From NCBI GenBank assembly GCA_039970095.1, contig JBDVMP010000095.1:124001-188000 (forward strand): 64,000 nucleotides of DNA. The letters are read 5' to 3'. The position numbers and the translations under genes were made by a program. Of this stretch, positions 46,524 through 54,866 are shown piece after piece. The stretch is from JAMZMI01 sp039970095 (GTDB lineage: Bacteria > Bacteroidota > Bacteroidia > Cytophagales > Cyclobacteriaceae). Within the stretch, counting starts at the first letter, position 1, and each line of letters begins with the position of its first letter. Under the pieces are notes generated by a model. The model was not told where the DNA came from. It saw nothing but the letters and a program-made list of their open reading frames with translations, and did not search any database.

Positions 46524-47404
46524 TTTCTACCTTCTGTTTTCTTTATGTATTTTATTGACTCCAGAAATCGCTCAGTTTCTTTGAGTGTGAGGTGGTAATG
46601 CTCTTCACTCTTGTTTTTATTGAAAAACCCATGTTTCTGACCTTCATAAAGAAACAGCTCGCTCCTACTTCCCACTGCTTCCATTTTCTCTTTGAAAAGC
46701 TCCGCAGTTGTTACGGGGATGAGGTGGTCAGCAGTTCCTTGAAATACGATGGTTGGTGGCATTCCTTTACGGATATTATGCAAAGGAGAGATTTCTTCAT
46801 ACCTATCACCTATTCGCTCATATCCATAACCGCCAGGGCCATTATCGATCACCGGGTTAAACAAGACAAGGGCATTGGGCACTGAACTGATAGAAGTATC
46901 TTCTCCAGGCTCGTTGAGTCCTTGTATAGTGGCAGTAGCAGCGGCCAGATGCCCTCCAGCAGAGCCTCCCGCTCCCACGATTTTCTTTTCTTTAATGTTC
47001 AGTTTTTTGGCGTTTTTCCTTAAAAAACGAACTGCTGTTTTGGCATCCTGTACTGCTTCAAAAGGTGTTGTCCCTTGCCTTTTCTTAACTCTATAATCAG
47101 CCAACACGGCTATCATACCTCGCTGAGCCAGGTATTTGGCTTGATTTTCAAACTGAGCAATGCTCCCACCATTCCAACCACCTCCAAAGAAAAATATGAT
47201 GGTAGGGTATCTTTTGCTCGACTTAAAATTGTCAGGATAGTGAAAAACCATTTTGAGGGAGTCCTCGCCCACTACCTTATAAATAAGTTCCGAAGGAAAT
47301 TCGCTACCTCCATCCTTTTTGAAATTGTCTGGAACTTGTCCATGAGAAACCACTACTGACAAAATCAGTAGCACTGAAACCCAAAAGCTCTTTGTATCTG
47401 TCAT
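46520..47404 (-). CDS. Secreted alpha/beta hydrolase, BD-FAE/carboxylesterase-like
   Basis: This 294-residue enzyme has a Sec signal (SVVVSHGQ). The oxyanion-type motif is FFFGGGWNGGS, the nucleophile elbow GAGGSAGGH (Ser148), and the acid and base lie in FQGTADHLIPV (Asp226) and GQKHGFFN (His258). In PULs this group includes acyl or feruloyl esterases that deacetylate oligosaccharides, and xylan/pectin-type esterases; the acyl group here is unknown. The ATG at 47404 begins the signal; an earlier in-frame start (47485) adds a poor leader. The 19-bp element at 47513-47531 lies 108 bp upstream, marking this as the first gene of a unit with two sulfatases. Confidence 0.84.
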   Translation of the reverse strand: MTDTKSFWVSVLLILSVVVSHGQVPDNFKKDGGSEFPSELIYKVVGEDSLKMVFHYPDNFKSSKRYPTIIFFFGGGWNGGSIAQFENQAKYLAQRGMIAVLADYRVKKRQGTTPFEAVQDAKTAVRFLRKNAKKLNIKEKKIVGAGGSAGGHLAAATATIQGLNEPGEDTSISSVPNALVLFNPVIDNGPGGYGYERIGDRYEEISPLHNIRKGMPPTIVFQGTADHLIPVTTAELFKEKMEAVGSRSELFLYEGQKHGFFNKNKSEEHYHLTLKETERFLESIKYIKKTEGRK

Positions 47405-47756
47405 TTTTATATAATTACTAGTTGACCTCACAGCACCATCAGCAAAATACGATGTACACTTCAGTTGACTCGCCTGAGGATTCAAAAAAAAGCATGTAGA
47501 GACTAAACTAACGGGTGTTATTTGCTCATTTATGGGATGAATAGCCTATACACTTAGTGTGTGATCTTCTATCTACCAATAAAGTTTTGCGATTATCGCA
47601 TTATTAACATTATAATTTATCAATTAATCAATTTCATAATCTTTTAGAGCTTATTAATTATACGTTTAACAATTTACCCCTAATGGTTGAGCATTCTGCC
47701 CCACTAGTTTTTGTCTAGTTGAATAGAACTTGATACACTAAACAAAATCTATAATT
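47405..47756. promoter_or_regulatory. Divergent 352-bp regulatory gap
   Basis: There is no gene. It separates the esterase operon (minus strand) from the T9SS glycosidase (plus strand) and must hold both promoters. It contains the 19-bp repeat at 47513-47531. Towards the plus-strand gene, TTG at 47687 and TAGTTTTTG at 47705-47713 loosely match a Bacteroidota promoter (-33 TTG, -7 TAnnTTTG) about 45 bp before the start codon, but one extra base spoils the -7 match. Confidence 0.45.
47513..47531 (-). repeat. 19-bp perfect repeat, copy 1 (upstream of the esterase operon)
   Basis: The plus-strand sequence GGGTGTTATTTGCTCATTT is identical to 61600-61618. On the minus strand it lies 108 bp before the esterase start codon. 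A TAGTTTAG stretch directly downstream on the minus strand is a weak -7-like match. It is a probable regulatory site, perhaps for the HTCS regulator; no binding data can be read from sequence. Confidence 0.6.
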
Positions 47757-49286
47757 ATGATAACAACATTACAAAAAGTAGCACTCTTATGTGTCCTCAT
47801 GAGTGTGACCATGATGACTCATGGTCAGACTCTCACCATTGATCCCGGTGACAAAAATCAACAGGTAACATTTGGTGGCGATGGCAAACTGACTATCAAA
47901 GATTGGGCTGAGAAAAATGTTAGCACTACTGCGCAAAAACTCTTTGGGGATATGGACCTCAAAATCATACGCGTTCCTATTTTCGCTTTGCAACCCATCA
48001 CTGATAGTATTTATGACAATGTGATTACGGTCATTCAGGAAGTGCAGTCAGTAAATCCCAATGTCAAAGTATTTGCAAGTATTGCAAACGGTGATGGTTA
48101 TGGGGTTAATCACCATAATGCTGATAAATTTCCGAGTGGGTGGATCGGTTGCTGCAGCTACAATGTGTACAGTCTTAATTTGACTTCTTATGCGGCATAT
48201 CTCGATAGTTTCATGAATCGTATGAGCACTGCCGGAATCACAGTGGACTACCTGGGGCCGTGGAACGAGGATCCTGCGGATGACTCTGACCACAGAAAAG
48301 TATTTGATCAAATGAACAATTTGGGCTCCACTCAAAAGGTAGGTTTAGAACGATACGCCTTACAAACGTCGATTGATGATGTGAATGATGTAGAAGACCG
48401 AACGGATATCATCGGTTCCCATTTTTATGATGACGGTACTTTGGGTCAAGCAAACTGGGAATCAAAATGGGCATCATTAGTTTCACTTTCTGCTGACCCT
48501 GTATGGTACACCGAATCAACGAGATACTCTACAGCTGACAACCTGGGACTTTTGGTAGATGGCATGGACAACATCTTCCCGGCTATCAATGCTGGAGCGG
48601 AAGCTGTGGTTTTCTATCAGGTTGTGAAGCGATTTGTCTATGCCAATGGCAATGAACTGCCTATCAAATACAGTGGGTTCAAAGCGCTGGTCAATGGATC
48701 CGAAGGCAAAGAAGTAATAGAAACATCGTCAAGTGATAGCGATATTCAAGCTGTAGCGTTTGCCGACAATAACACTGCCGAGGTATACTTACTCAATAGA
48801 AGCAGCTCCTCCAAAACGGTAAACTTCCAGCTTCAAAGCGGGTACAAAGCATCCGGAACAGTAAGTAGATGGATATGGGATGCTACCAATACAGAAAAAG
48901 TAAACACTTATTATTTGGGCAACAATGCGAGCTGGAATGTCACAGTACCTGCAGATGGTTTTGTGAGAGTACAGGTGCCTCTGAGCGCTCCGGGTTCAAG
49001 AGTGGCGGATGAGTTGGTGGAAGAAGAGCTCGAAGAGCTTGAAGGCTTCAACATCTATCCAAATCCCGTACTAAATGGAAAAGTAAGTATTTCAACTCCT
49101 GAACTGGATATTGATCTCCCGGTCAACATCACACTTTTCACTATAGAGGGCAGAAAGATTCAGGAAGTAACTTTCCAGAATTCTCAAAAGATGGAGTTGA
49201 ATATCGGAAATAGTATGAAAGGGCTTTTCTTGTTAAGAATCGTTCAAGGCGACTTTATGCGTGATGAAAAAGTGCTTTTCAGGTAG
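47757..49286 (+). CDS. T9SS-exported GH-A clan glycosidase (GH30-like layout)
   Basis: This 509-residue protein has a signal peptide (MTHGQ). The TIM barrel (about 25-310) holds DYLGPWNEDP (Glu171, candidate acid/base after Asn) and VWYTESTR (Glu253, candidate nucleophile). A side beta-sandwich (about 320-410, VAFADNNTAEVYLLNRS) follows, as in GH30. The last 80 residues (GFNIYPNPVLNGK to KVLFR) are a T9SS sorting tail, so the enzyme is sent outside the cell. It is the only glycosidase in the window with such a tail and the only intact PUL enzyme on the plus strand. The best guess is the endo-acting enzyme that starts breakdown. The exact GH family is not assigned. Confidence 0.78.
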   Translation: MITTLQKVALLCVLMSVTMMTHGQTLTIDPGDKNQQVTFGGDGKLTIKDWAEKNVSTTAQKLFGDMDLKIIRVPIFALQPITDSIYDNVITVIQEVQSVNPNVKVFASIANGDGYGVNHHNADKFPSGWIGCCSYNVYSLNLTSYAAYLDSFMNRMSTAGITVDYLGPWNEDPADDSDHRKVFDQMNNLGSTQKVGLERYALQTSIDDVNDVEDRTDIIGSHFYDDGTLGQANWESKWASLVSLSADPVWYTESTRYSTADNLGLLVDGMDNIFPAINAGAEAVVFYQVVKRFVYANGNELPIKYSGFKALVNGSEGKEVIETSSSDSDIQAVAFADNNTAEVYLLNRSSSSKTVNFQLQSGYKASGTVSRWIWDATNTEKVNTYYLGNNASWNVTVPADGFVRVQVPLSAPGSRVADELVEEELEELEGFNIYPNPVLNGKVSISTPELDIDLPVNITLFTIEGRKIQEVTFQNSQKMELNIGNSMKGLFLLRIVQGDFMRDEKVLFR

Positions 49287-49331
49287 AAACGAATAGGGTT
49301 AAAATTTCAAAATATTAATACGCTAATGATT

Positions 49332-49365
49332 AAAATAGCACCGGAGAAATCTTCGGTGCTATTTT
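49332..49365. terminator. Bidirectional intrinsic terminator between convergent genes
   Basis: There is a perfect 12-bp stem (AAAATAGCACCG with CGGTGCTATTTT), extendable inside the loop by GAG/CTT pairing. A-rich and T-rich flanks on both sides give U-runs in either direction. It sits between the end of the plus-strand T9SS glycosidase (49286) and the end of the minus-strand GH2 (49405), ending both transcripts. Confidence 0.88.
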
Positions 49366-49404
49366 TAAATGGCATTATGTAGAGCGTTTAATTATCCGTT
49401 CTCC

Positions 49405-51885
49405 TTATTTTATTGAAGTGACAATTGCCTTCCCATTTTTAAGGTTCTCAGAAGAGGCCGTGATCTCTATTTGTCCTGGTTCGTTTCTCTTGCTTTTAAT
49501 GATTAACATGCACAGACCATTAAATGCCTTTCTATAATTGGCTTGAAAGGGCTCAGTAGTAGCAGCATTGCCATTCCCTACTGCCGCAATTGTTGCTGGA
49601 CCTGAAACATCAAAGGTCACCAGGTTGTCTGCTAATGGGCAGAAGTTTCCGTTTTCATCTTCTATCCTCACGGTTATAAAAGAAAGATCATTTCCATCAG
49701 CATCAATTTCTGTTCTATCAGGGATTAGTTTTATTTGAGACGCCTTTTGCGCAGTGGTGATTTTCTTTTCTGCAACCTGCTCCCCATTTCTATAAGCAAT
49801 GACTTTGAGCTCGCCCGGGGCATAAGCCACATTCCAGTTGAGTCTGTATGGTGAATCCCAGGTCTTCTCCGGTTGTCTCCACCAATTGAATTCCGATGGT
49901 ATAGTTGTCTTGTCCACACCCATCACTTTTTTACCCAAAGATTTTCCATTGAGAAACAATTCAGCTTCATCACAATTGGTGTAGCAATAAACGGGTATCT
50001 CTTTATGAGGAGTGTCTTCCCAATTCCAGTGTGGCAAAATATGCACAATAGGCTCCACTGTCCATCTGCTTTGATAATAATAATATCTGTCTTTTGGGAA
50101 ACCGCATAAATCTACAATGCCAAAGTAAGAGCTACGTGATGGCCAATCGCCACCCCACTTTCCGTTCGTTTCATTATCTCTTCCATTGTACGGCGTAGGT
50201 TCTCCCAAATAATCAAATCCTGTCCAGACAAACTCCCCTAACGAGTGAGGCATTGTTTCCTGAGCATAGGTTTCGAAATCCGGCGGATATGCCCAGGGTG
50301 GACTTATGATATCATAACTAGAGACTTGTAAAGATTCATGACGATCATAATTTTCGACCGGCAGATGATACACTCCTCTGGAGCTGACCGCAGATGATGT
50401 TTCTGCTCCGTAGACAATAAAATTGGGGTTCTTTTCTAAAACATTGTCATACTGCGTTGGCTTATAATTGAAGCCAACAAGATCAATGGCATCTGCCAGT
50501 CCATTCTTCACACACCCTGGATATTGGTTAAACCCTGCAGTCACTGGTCGTGTAGGGTCTTCATCATGACATATCTCCGTAAGGTGCCTGGCCAGAGCTC
50601 CACCCTCCTTTCTTCCTTGCTCCCTCACTTCATTACCAATACTCCACATGACTACAGATGGATGGTTACGGTCACGTTTTATCATATCTCGCAAGTCGGT
50701 TTCGTGCCATTCATCCCAGACCTTGTTATAACCGTTTTCTACTTTTCCTTTCTTCCATTCGTCAAAGGCCTCAACCTGAACAAGTATCCCCATTTTATCG
50801 CAAAGTGCTAGCTGCTCTGGAGATGGTGGATTGTGACTGGTTCGTATGGCATTTACACCCATGCTTTTCATGATCTCAAGCTGGCGTTCTGTTGCACGAT
50901 AATTGACAGCCGCCCCTAATGGCCCCAAGTCATGGTGAAGACATACTCCTTTGAATTTGATTGATTCTCCATTCAGCTCAAAACCCTTTTCTTGTGAATA
51001 TTTTATGGATCGAATACCAAACGTGGTGCTATAATTATCAATTGGAATGCCATTTTTGAGCAAAACAGACTTGGCCACATAGAGGTTGGGGCTATCTACA
51101 TGCCAAAGCGCCGGATTTTGAACACTCAGTTTATCTTCAAGTTCTACAGTTGTGCTGGTTAGAGTAACTGCATTTTTGCTGGTTGCTACCTTGTCCCCTT
51201 TACTGTTTTGAATGGTGGTTTGCAATTCATACTCACCTGCCAGATTCTCCTTATTTTCAAGCGTCGTTTTGATTACAATTTCAGCTTCAGTCTCCGTAAT
51301 CTTTGGTGTGGTGATATAGGTGCCACTATATGCGATAGCGACAGGGTTTTTAATGTTTAAATACACATTTCTGTAAATGCCAGCGCCGGGATAAAACCTC
51401 GATGATAGTTCTTTTGGATCAACCCGTACGGCAATTATATTTTCTCCTCCATACTTTATATGCGAGGTTAAATCAACTTCAAAACCGATATACCCATATG
51501 GACGATTGCCTGCTTTTTGACCATTGATAAATACTTCAGCATTGTTCATCACCCCATCAAACACTACTGTCACTCTGTTTCCTTCCTGGTTTTTGTCTAT
51601 GGTAAATTGTTTACGATACCAGGCGGTACCATGTACAGGCAATCCACCCGTTCTGGTATCATGTATTTGATCAAAAGGGCCCTCGATAGCCCAGTCATGC
51701 GGCAAATCTAAAGTACGCCAATCGGCATCATCAAAATCAAGGGTATGCTCAGAGCCAATCTCTCCCTTTTTGAATTTCCAGTTTTGATTAAATGGTTCCT
51801 GCAGACGTTTATATGGTTGTTTGCACGATTGAAAACTGATTAACAGAACAAAGAAAATGCTTAGTATTAGGCTGTTGACATTCAT
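49405..51885 (-). CDS. GH2 beta-galactosidase-family enzyme (DUF4982-type C-terminus), lipoprotein
   Basis: This 826-residue protein has signal SFQSC. The N-terminal jelly roll has FNQNWKFKKGE, LDLPHDWAIEGPF and GTAWYRKQF; an Ig-like domain follows, then the TIM barrel with acid/base Glu419 (WSIGNEVREQG) and nucleophile Glu495 (YGAETSSAVSSRG). Additional C-terminal beta domains resemble the DUF4982 and GH2 C-terminal modules (VIAYRNGEQVAEK, IRLIPDRTEIDADGNDLSFITV-like). This is the architecture of many Bacteroidota beta-galactosidases. It differs from the LacZ-type GH2 at 25518 and probably handles another beta-linkage. It is the last gene of its operon, 87 bp after the FMN-like protein, and ends at a strong terminator. 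Confidence 0.93.
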   Translation of the reverse strand: MNVNSLILSIFFVLLISFQSCKQPYKRLQEPFNQNWKFKKGEIGSEHTLDFDDADWRTLDLPHDWAIEGPFDQIHDTRTGGLPVHGTAWYRKQFTIDKNQEGNRVTVVFDGVMNNAEVFINGQKAGNRPYGYIGFEVDLTSHIKYGGENIIAVRVDPKELSSRFYPGAGIYRNVYLNIKNPVAIAYSGTYITTPKITETEAEIVIKTTLENKENLAGEYELQTTIQNSKGDKVATSKNAVTLTSTTVELEDKLSVQNPALWHVDSPNLYVAKSVLLKNGIPIDNYSTTFGIRSIKYSQEKGFELNGESIKFKGVCLHHDLGPLGAAVNYRATERQLEIMKSMGVNAIRTSHNPPSPEQLALCDKMGILVQVEAFDEWKKGKVENGYNKVWDEWHETDLRDMIKRDRNHPSVVMWSIGNEVREQGRKEGGALARHLTEICHDEDPTRPVTAGFNQYPGCVKNGLADAIDLVGFNYKPTQYDNVLEKNPNFIVYGAETSSAVSSRGVYHLPVENYDRHESLQVSSYDIISPPWAYPPDFETYAQETMPHSLGEFVWTGFDYLGEPTPYNGRDNETNGKWGGDWPSRSSYFGIVDLCGFPKDRYYYYQSRWTVEPIVHILPHWNWEDTPHKEIPVYCYTNCDEAELFLNGKSLGKKVMGVDKTTIPSEFNWWRQPEKTWDSPYRLNWNVAYAPGELKVIAYRNGEQVAEKKITTAQKASQIKLIPDRTEIDADGNDLSFITVRIEDENGNFCPLADNLVTFDVSGPATIAAVGNGNAATTEPFQANYRKAFNGLCMLIIKSKRNEPGQIEITASSENLKNGKAIVTSIK

Positions 51886-51972
51886 TATTTGAGTACTAAA
51901 TAGTGGTTATATTATACATCTAATATCCTTAAGTTTCATGTAGCCTTCTCTAAAAAATGGAAGCCTAAAGGA

Positions 51973-53085
51973 TCAATTGTTGCTTTCTAAAAACTCTTTT
52001 ATCAAGTAGGCATATGCATACTCCTTTGCATTCCCGGCTTTTTTCAAATTGAATCTAATTTCTTTCTTATTGCTAGCTGAAGTTTCCTCTAAATATTCCA
52101 GATAAAGCTTCAGGTGATTTTTTGTCATAAAATGAGTGTATGCTGACAATATTTCAACTGCCGATGAATGTGCATTTTCAAGGTTCTTTATTAGCAGCGT
52201 TCTCGTGTTGATATCCGTCTTAGGGAATGTCTCATAGAGTTGCGATGATATTTTTTGATCGGATAAAATACCATTTGAAATCTTTTTTAGAATATATGCT
52301 CTGGTCGAAGCATCCGCAGTTTTGAATATGCTTACGATTTGGTTTGAATGTTCTTCAAAGCCTCTTTTGTCTAACTGCTTCAAAGCATACATTTGATAAT
52401 CGCTATACGGGGTATCTAATAAGTAGACGACAAGGTTCTCAGAACATATCGATTCAAAGTATTCATACATTTTATCTCGAACCTCGCCATGCACGATGTG
52501 CCATAGTGTATAGCAGGAATATAATCCACCTTTCACCACCGACTCTTTTATTTCCTTTTTCGTGGCTCCAGAGATTCCGTCGATATCCTTTGAGTTAATA
52601 TCTAAAGGTGAAACCGGTATTTTATCTATCAAATCAGCCATTTTTCGCCTTTTAAGAATAGAATTATCATCTAACAATAATTGGTGAAGCTTGGCATAGT
52701 CTTCGGTTTCAAAGTGATCGTGTTCGTATTTGGTAAGTGGCATTTCAGGAGAAATACCAAAACCCGTATAGTGTCCCAGCAAATTCCAGTACACTTTGAT
52801 GTTGGCTAGTTTACACTCTCCATCTGCGCATACTGCAGTTTCTATATCTGAATAAAACAGCCTGGGTGCTCCATCGTGATTGGACAGCAACCTCACTTGA
52901 TTTACCTGAGTGCTGTATGCAGTATCTAATGAATTGACGGCAAACTCAAAAACCGGTTCATCTTGAGCAATGTCTTTCCATTCATTGGCCATGTTAAAAA
53001 ACATAGGATTATAATCAGGTTTGTTTTGCCCGCACAACCCTGTTGTGATTAAAAGAATGACTATAAACGTCAAGCATTTAAACAT
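51973..53085 (-). CDS. Exported protein with FMN-binding-domain-like motif plus helical repeats
   Basis: This 370-residue protein has a signal peptide (TTGLCGQ). The first half carries KLANIKVYWNLLGHYTGF and then KDIDGISGATKKEIKESVVKGGLYSCYTLWHI (residues about 166-196). DxxSGAT is the signature of FMN-binding domains, where Thr175 would be the site for covalent flavin attachment by an ApbE-type transferase. The second half (about 200-365) is helical and HEAT-like. The start overlaps the FAD oxidoreductase stop in TAATG, a strong sign of coupled translation. A redox partnership is inferred from this. I know of no tested member of exactly this architecture, and an ApbE gene is not in the window. 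Confidence 0.62.
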   Translation of the reverse strand: MFKCLTFIVILLITTGLCGQNKPDYNPMFFNMANEWKDIAQDEPVFEFAVNSLDTAYSTQVNQVRLLSNHDGAPRLFYSDIETAVCADGECKLANIKVYWNLLGHYTGFGISPEMPLTKYEHDHFETEDYAKLHQLLLDDNSILKRRKMADLIDKIPVSPLDINSKDIDGISGATKKEIKESVVKGGLYSCYTLWHIVHGEVRDKMYEYFESICSENLVVYLLDTPYSDYQMYALKQLDKRGFEEHSNQIVSIFKTADASTRAYILKKISNGILSDQKISSQLYETFPKTDINTRTLLIKNLENAHSSAVEILSAYTHFMTKNHLKLYLEYLEETSASNKKEIRFNLKKAGNAKEYAYAYLIKEFLESNN

Positions 53086-54851
53086 TACTGTTGCTTATCG
53101 ATTAAGTCAAGATATTCCTGAAGGTGATTCGTGTAGACCTCCCTTGGGGTCACATTGTATTTTTTGCAGATGGAGGCAGCAAATCCGACAGCAGCCCCCA
53201 TTTGCCCGGTTGTCAGCATGACCCTAGGCCCTCCTAACCCAATATGTGAACAGCTGAAATTCCGCCCGGCCATAAATAGATTTGTTATGTTTTTTGAATA
53301 GAGACTTCTGTAAGGGATGTAATACTTCTCGGTATTATAAAAGAGCGCTTCTGAAAGAAAGTCCGGTTCATCCCCGTCCTTTAGATTTCTTTGATAGTGT
53401 ATATCAACGGCTCTTGTTTCCTCAGCAACAGCATCACTAAATTTTGTATTGCTCTTTACATCATTAAAGGTGTATATATAATCACCTATCAACCTTCTGG
53501 ATTCTCTCTTACCCACTAAATAAGAAACCCACTGGAGTTTATAATTTTTGTTTTTCTCTAGTGTTTTTGCGTTGGCAAACGCCCCGTATATAGCCCGAAG
53601 CATATGATCTCTTACTTCTTCTGCATCGTGTATTTGATGGAGATCGTTTCTGGAAAATTCCCAATACCATTCACCGGCAATTGCTTTATGCTCTTTGGCT
53701 ATATCTCTGGCCCACGGCAATTCTGGAAATTCATGCACTTCATTTGTTTTTTCATTTTGCCAAAGCACAGATGCCCCCATCACCAGATCATCGGCTTCCT
53801 CCGGACTCCAAAGTTCTCCCCATTTATCCCAGGATTCTCCATAAGTATCAGCGCTTTCTCTACCATACGAATACTCCGCTCCTGCCCAAAACCCGATCCA
53901 ACCGTCCCCTGTTGAGTCAACAAATCTGGGAGCTGTAAAGCGGATTCTCTCCCCGGTTGAAGTATGCCTTGCATCAACATATTTAATGGTGTTGTTTTCT
54001 GCAACGGCATCATAGGCTCTCCAATTTAAAAAGAGGTCGATGTTTTCAATGTTCTTGACGTTTCTATCGCGCTTTTCCTGATCATATTTTGCCTTGTAAG
54101 AACCATTGGGGTAGTGTTTGGTGTCAATCATTTTAAGAATTCGCTCATACTTACCGTAAATCCCTAAAGTATGCACACGCACTTCCTCACTGGCATTGCC
54201 ACCCAAAACTGGTCTATCGTGAATCAAAGCCACATTCAATCCTTGTTCTGCGGCAGCTATCGCCGCTGCACAGCCGGCTAACCCACCACCTGTTATTACC
54301 AGGTCATACGCTTTTTGTTCTTTGGGCGCTGTAGTCTCTCCAAGCCTTGCTTTTCGCCACGCATCTAAGTCAGACTCAGAATTTGTCGGCATTTTGTTTG
54401 ACTGACTAAAATAGATAGCATCGCATCTGCCATTAAATCCTGTCAAGTCAGACAGTTGAATTTCTACGTTGTTATCTTTTATTTTGGCTTTTCCTGCGTA
54501 CTCCCATGTCCACCCTGTGGTAGTGCCTAATGTTGTTTTAAGTGCCTTTCCATCTACAATGATTTTGAATTGGCCAGGAGCTTCCCAATTGCCAGGCACC
54601 CAGTTTTTAGTTCTTGCCCAAACATGATACGATCCTTTTTCTTTGAAATTGACTTTAGTAGTGGCATTGGCCACCGGCACGCCCATGCCGTGAGCCATTA
54701 AATAGGGAGACCCCATTTGCTCAACAAACTGAGGGTCAACCACCCATCCGCCTTTATCAATGAAGCTTTCAGCTTCTATTAATACGTCTTGTGCCTTGCT
54801 ACTTGCATGTATGAATAGCAGGCCGACAAGTAGAAATCGTGCTAGTCTCAT
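53085..54851 (-). CDS. Secreted FAD-dependent oxidoreductase with N-terminal sugar-binding-like domain
   Basis: This 588-residue protein has a signal (IHASSKAQ). An N-terminal beta-sandwich of about 130 residues (FKIIVDGKALK, NNVEIQLSD) looks like a carbohydrate-binding module. A FAD-dependent oxidoreductase domain follows with the dinucleotide fold VITGGGLAGCAAAIAAAEQG (about 185-204), RPVLGGNASEEVRVH and the later RFVDSTGDGWIGFWAG. It resembles the FAD_oxidored family (PF12831) of secreted or periplasmic proteins found in carbohydrate loci. Its substrate and electron acceptor are unknown; oxidation of a sugar hydroxyl is a reasonable guess. It is coupled (TAATG) to the FMN-like protein and is 15 bp after the duplicated-module lipoprotein. 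Confidence 0.8.
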   Translation of the reverse strand: MRLARFLLVGLLFIHASSKAQDVLIEAESFIDKGGWVVDPQFVEQMGSPYLMAHGMGVPVANATTKVNFKEKGSYHVWARTKNWVPGNWEAPGQFKIIVDGKALKTTLGTTTGWTWEYAGKAKIKDNNVEIQLSDLTGFNGRCDAIYFSQSNKMPTNSESDLDAWRKARLGETTAPKEQKAYDLVITGGGLAGCAAAIAAAEQGLNVALIHDRPVLGGNASEEVRVHTLGIYGKYERILKMIDTKHYPNGSYKAKYDQEKRDRNVKNIENIDLFLNWRAYDAVAENNTIKYVDARHTSTGERIRFTAPRFVDSTGDGWIGFWAGAEYSYGRESADTYGESWDKWGELWSPEEADDLVMGASVLWQNEKTNEVHEFPELPWARDIAKEHKAIAGEWYWEFSRNDLHQIHDAEEVRDHMLRAIYGAFANAKTLEKNKNYKLQWVSYLVGKRESRRLIGDYIYTFNDVKSNTKFSDAVAEETRAVDIHYQRNLKDGDEPDFLSEALFYNTEKYYIPYRSLYSKNITNLFMAGRNFSCSHIGLGGPRVMLTTGQMGAAVGFAASICKKYNVTPREVYTNHLQEYLDLIDKQQ

Positions 54852-54866
54852 AATATCATTTATAAG

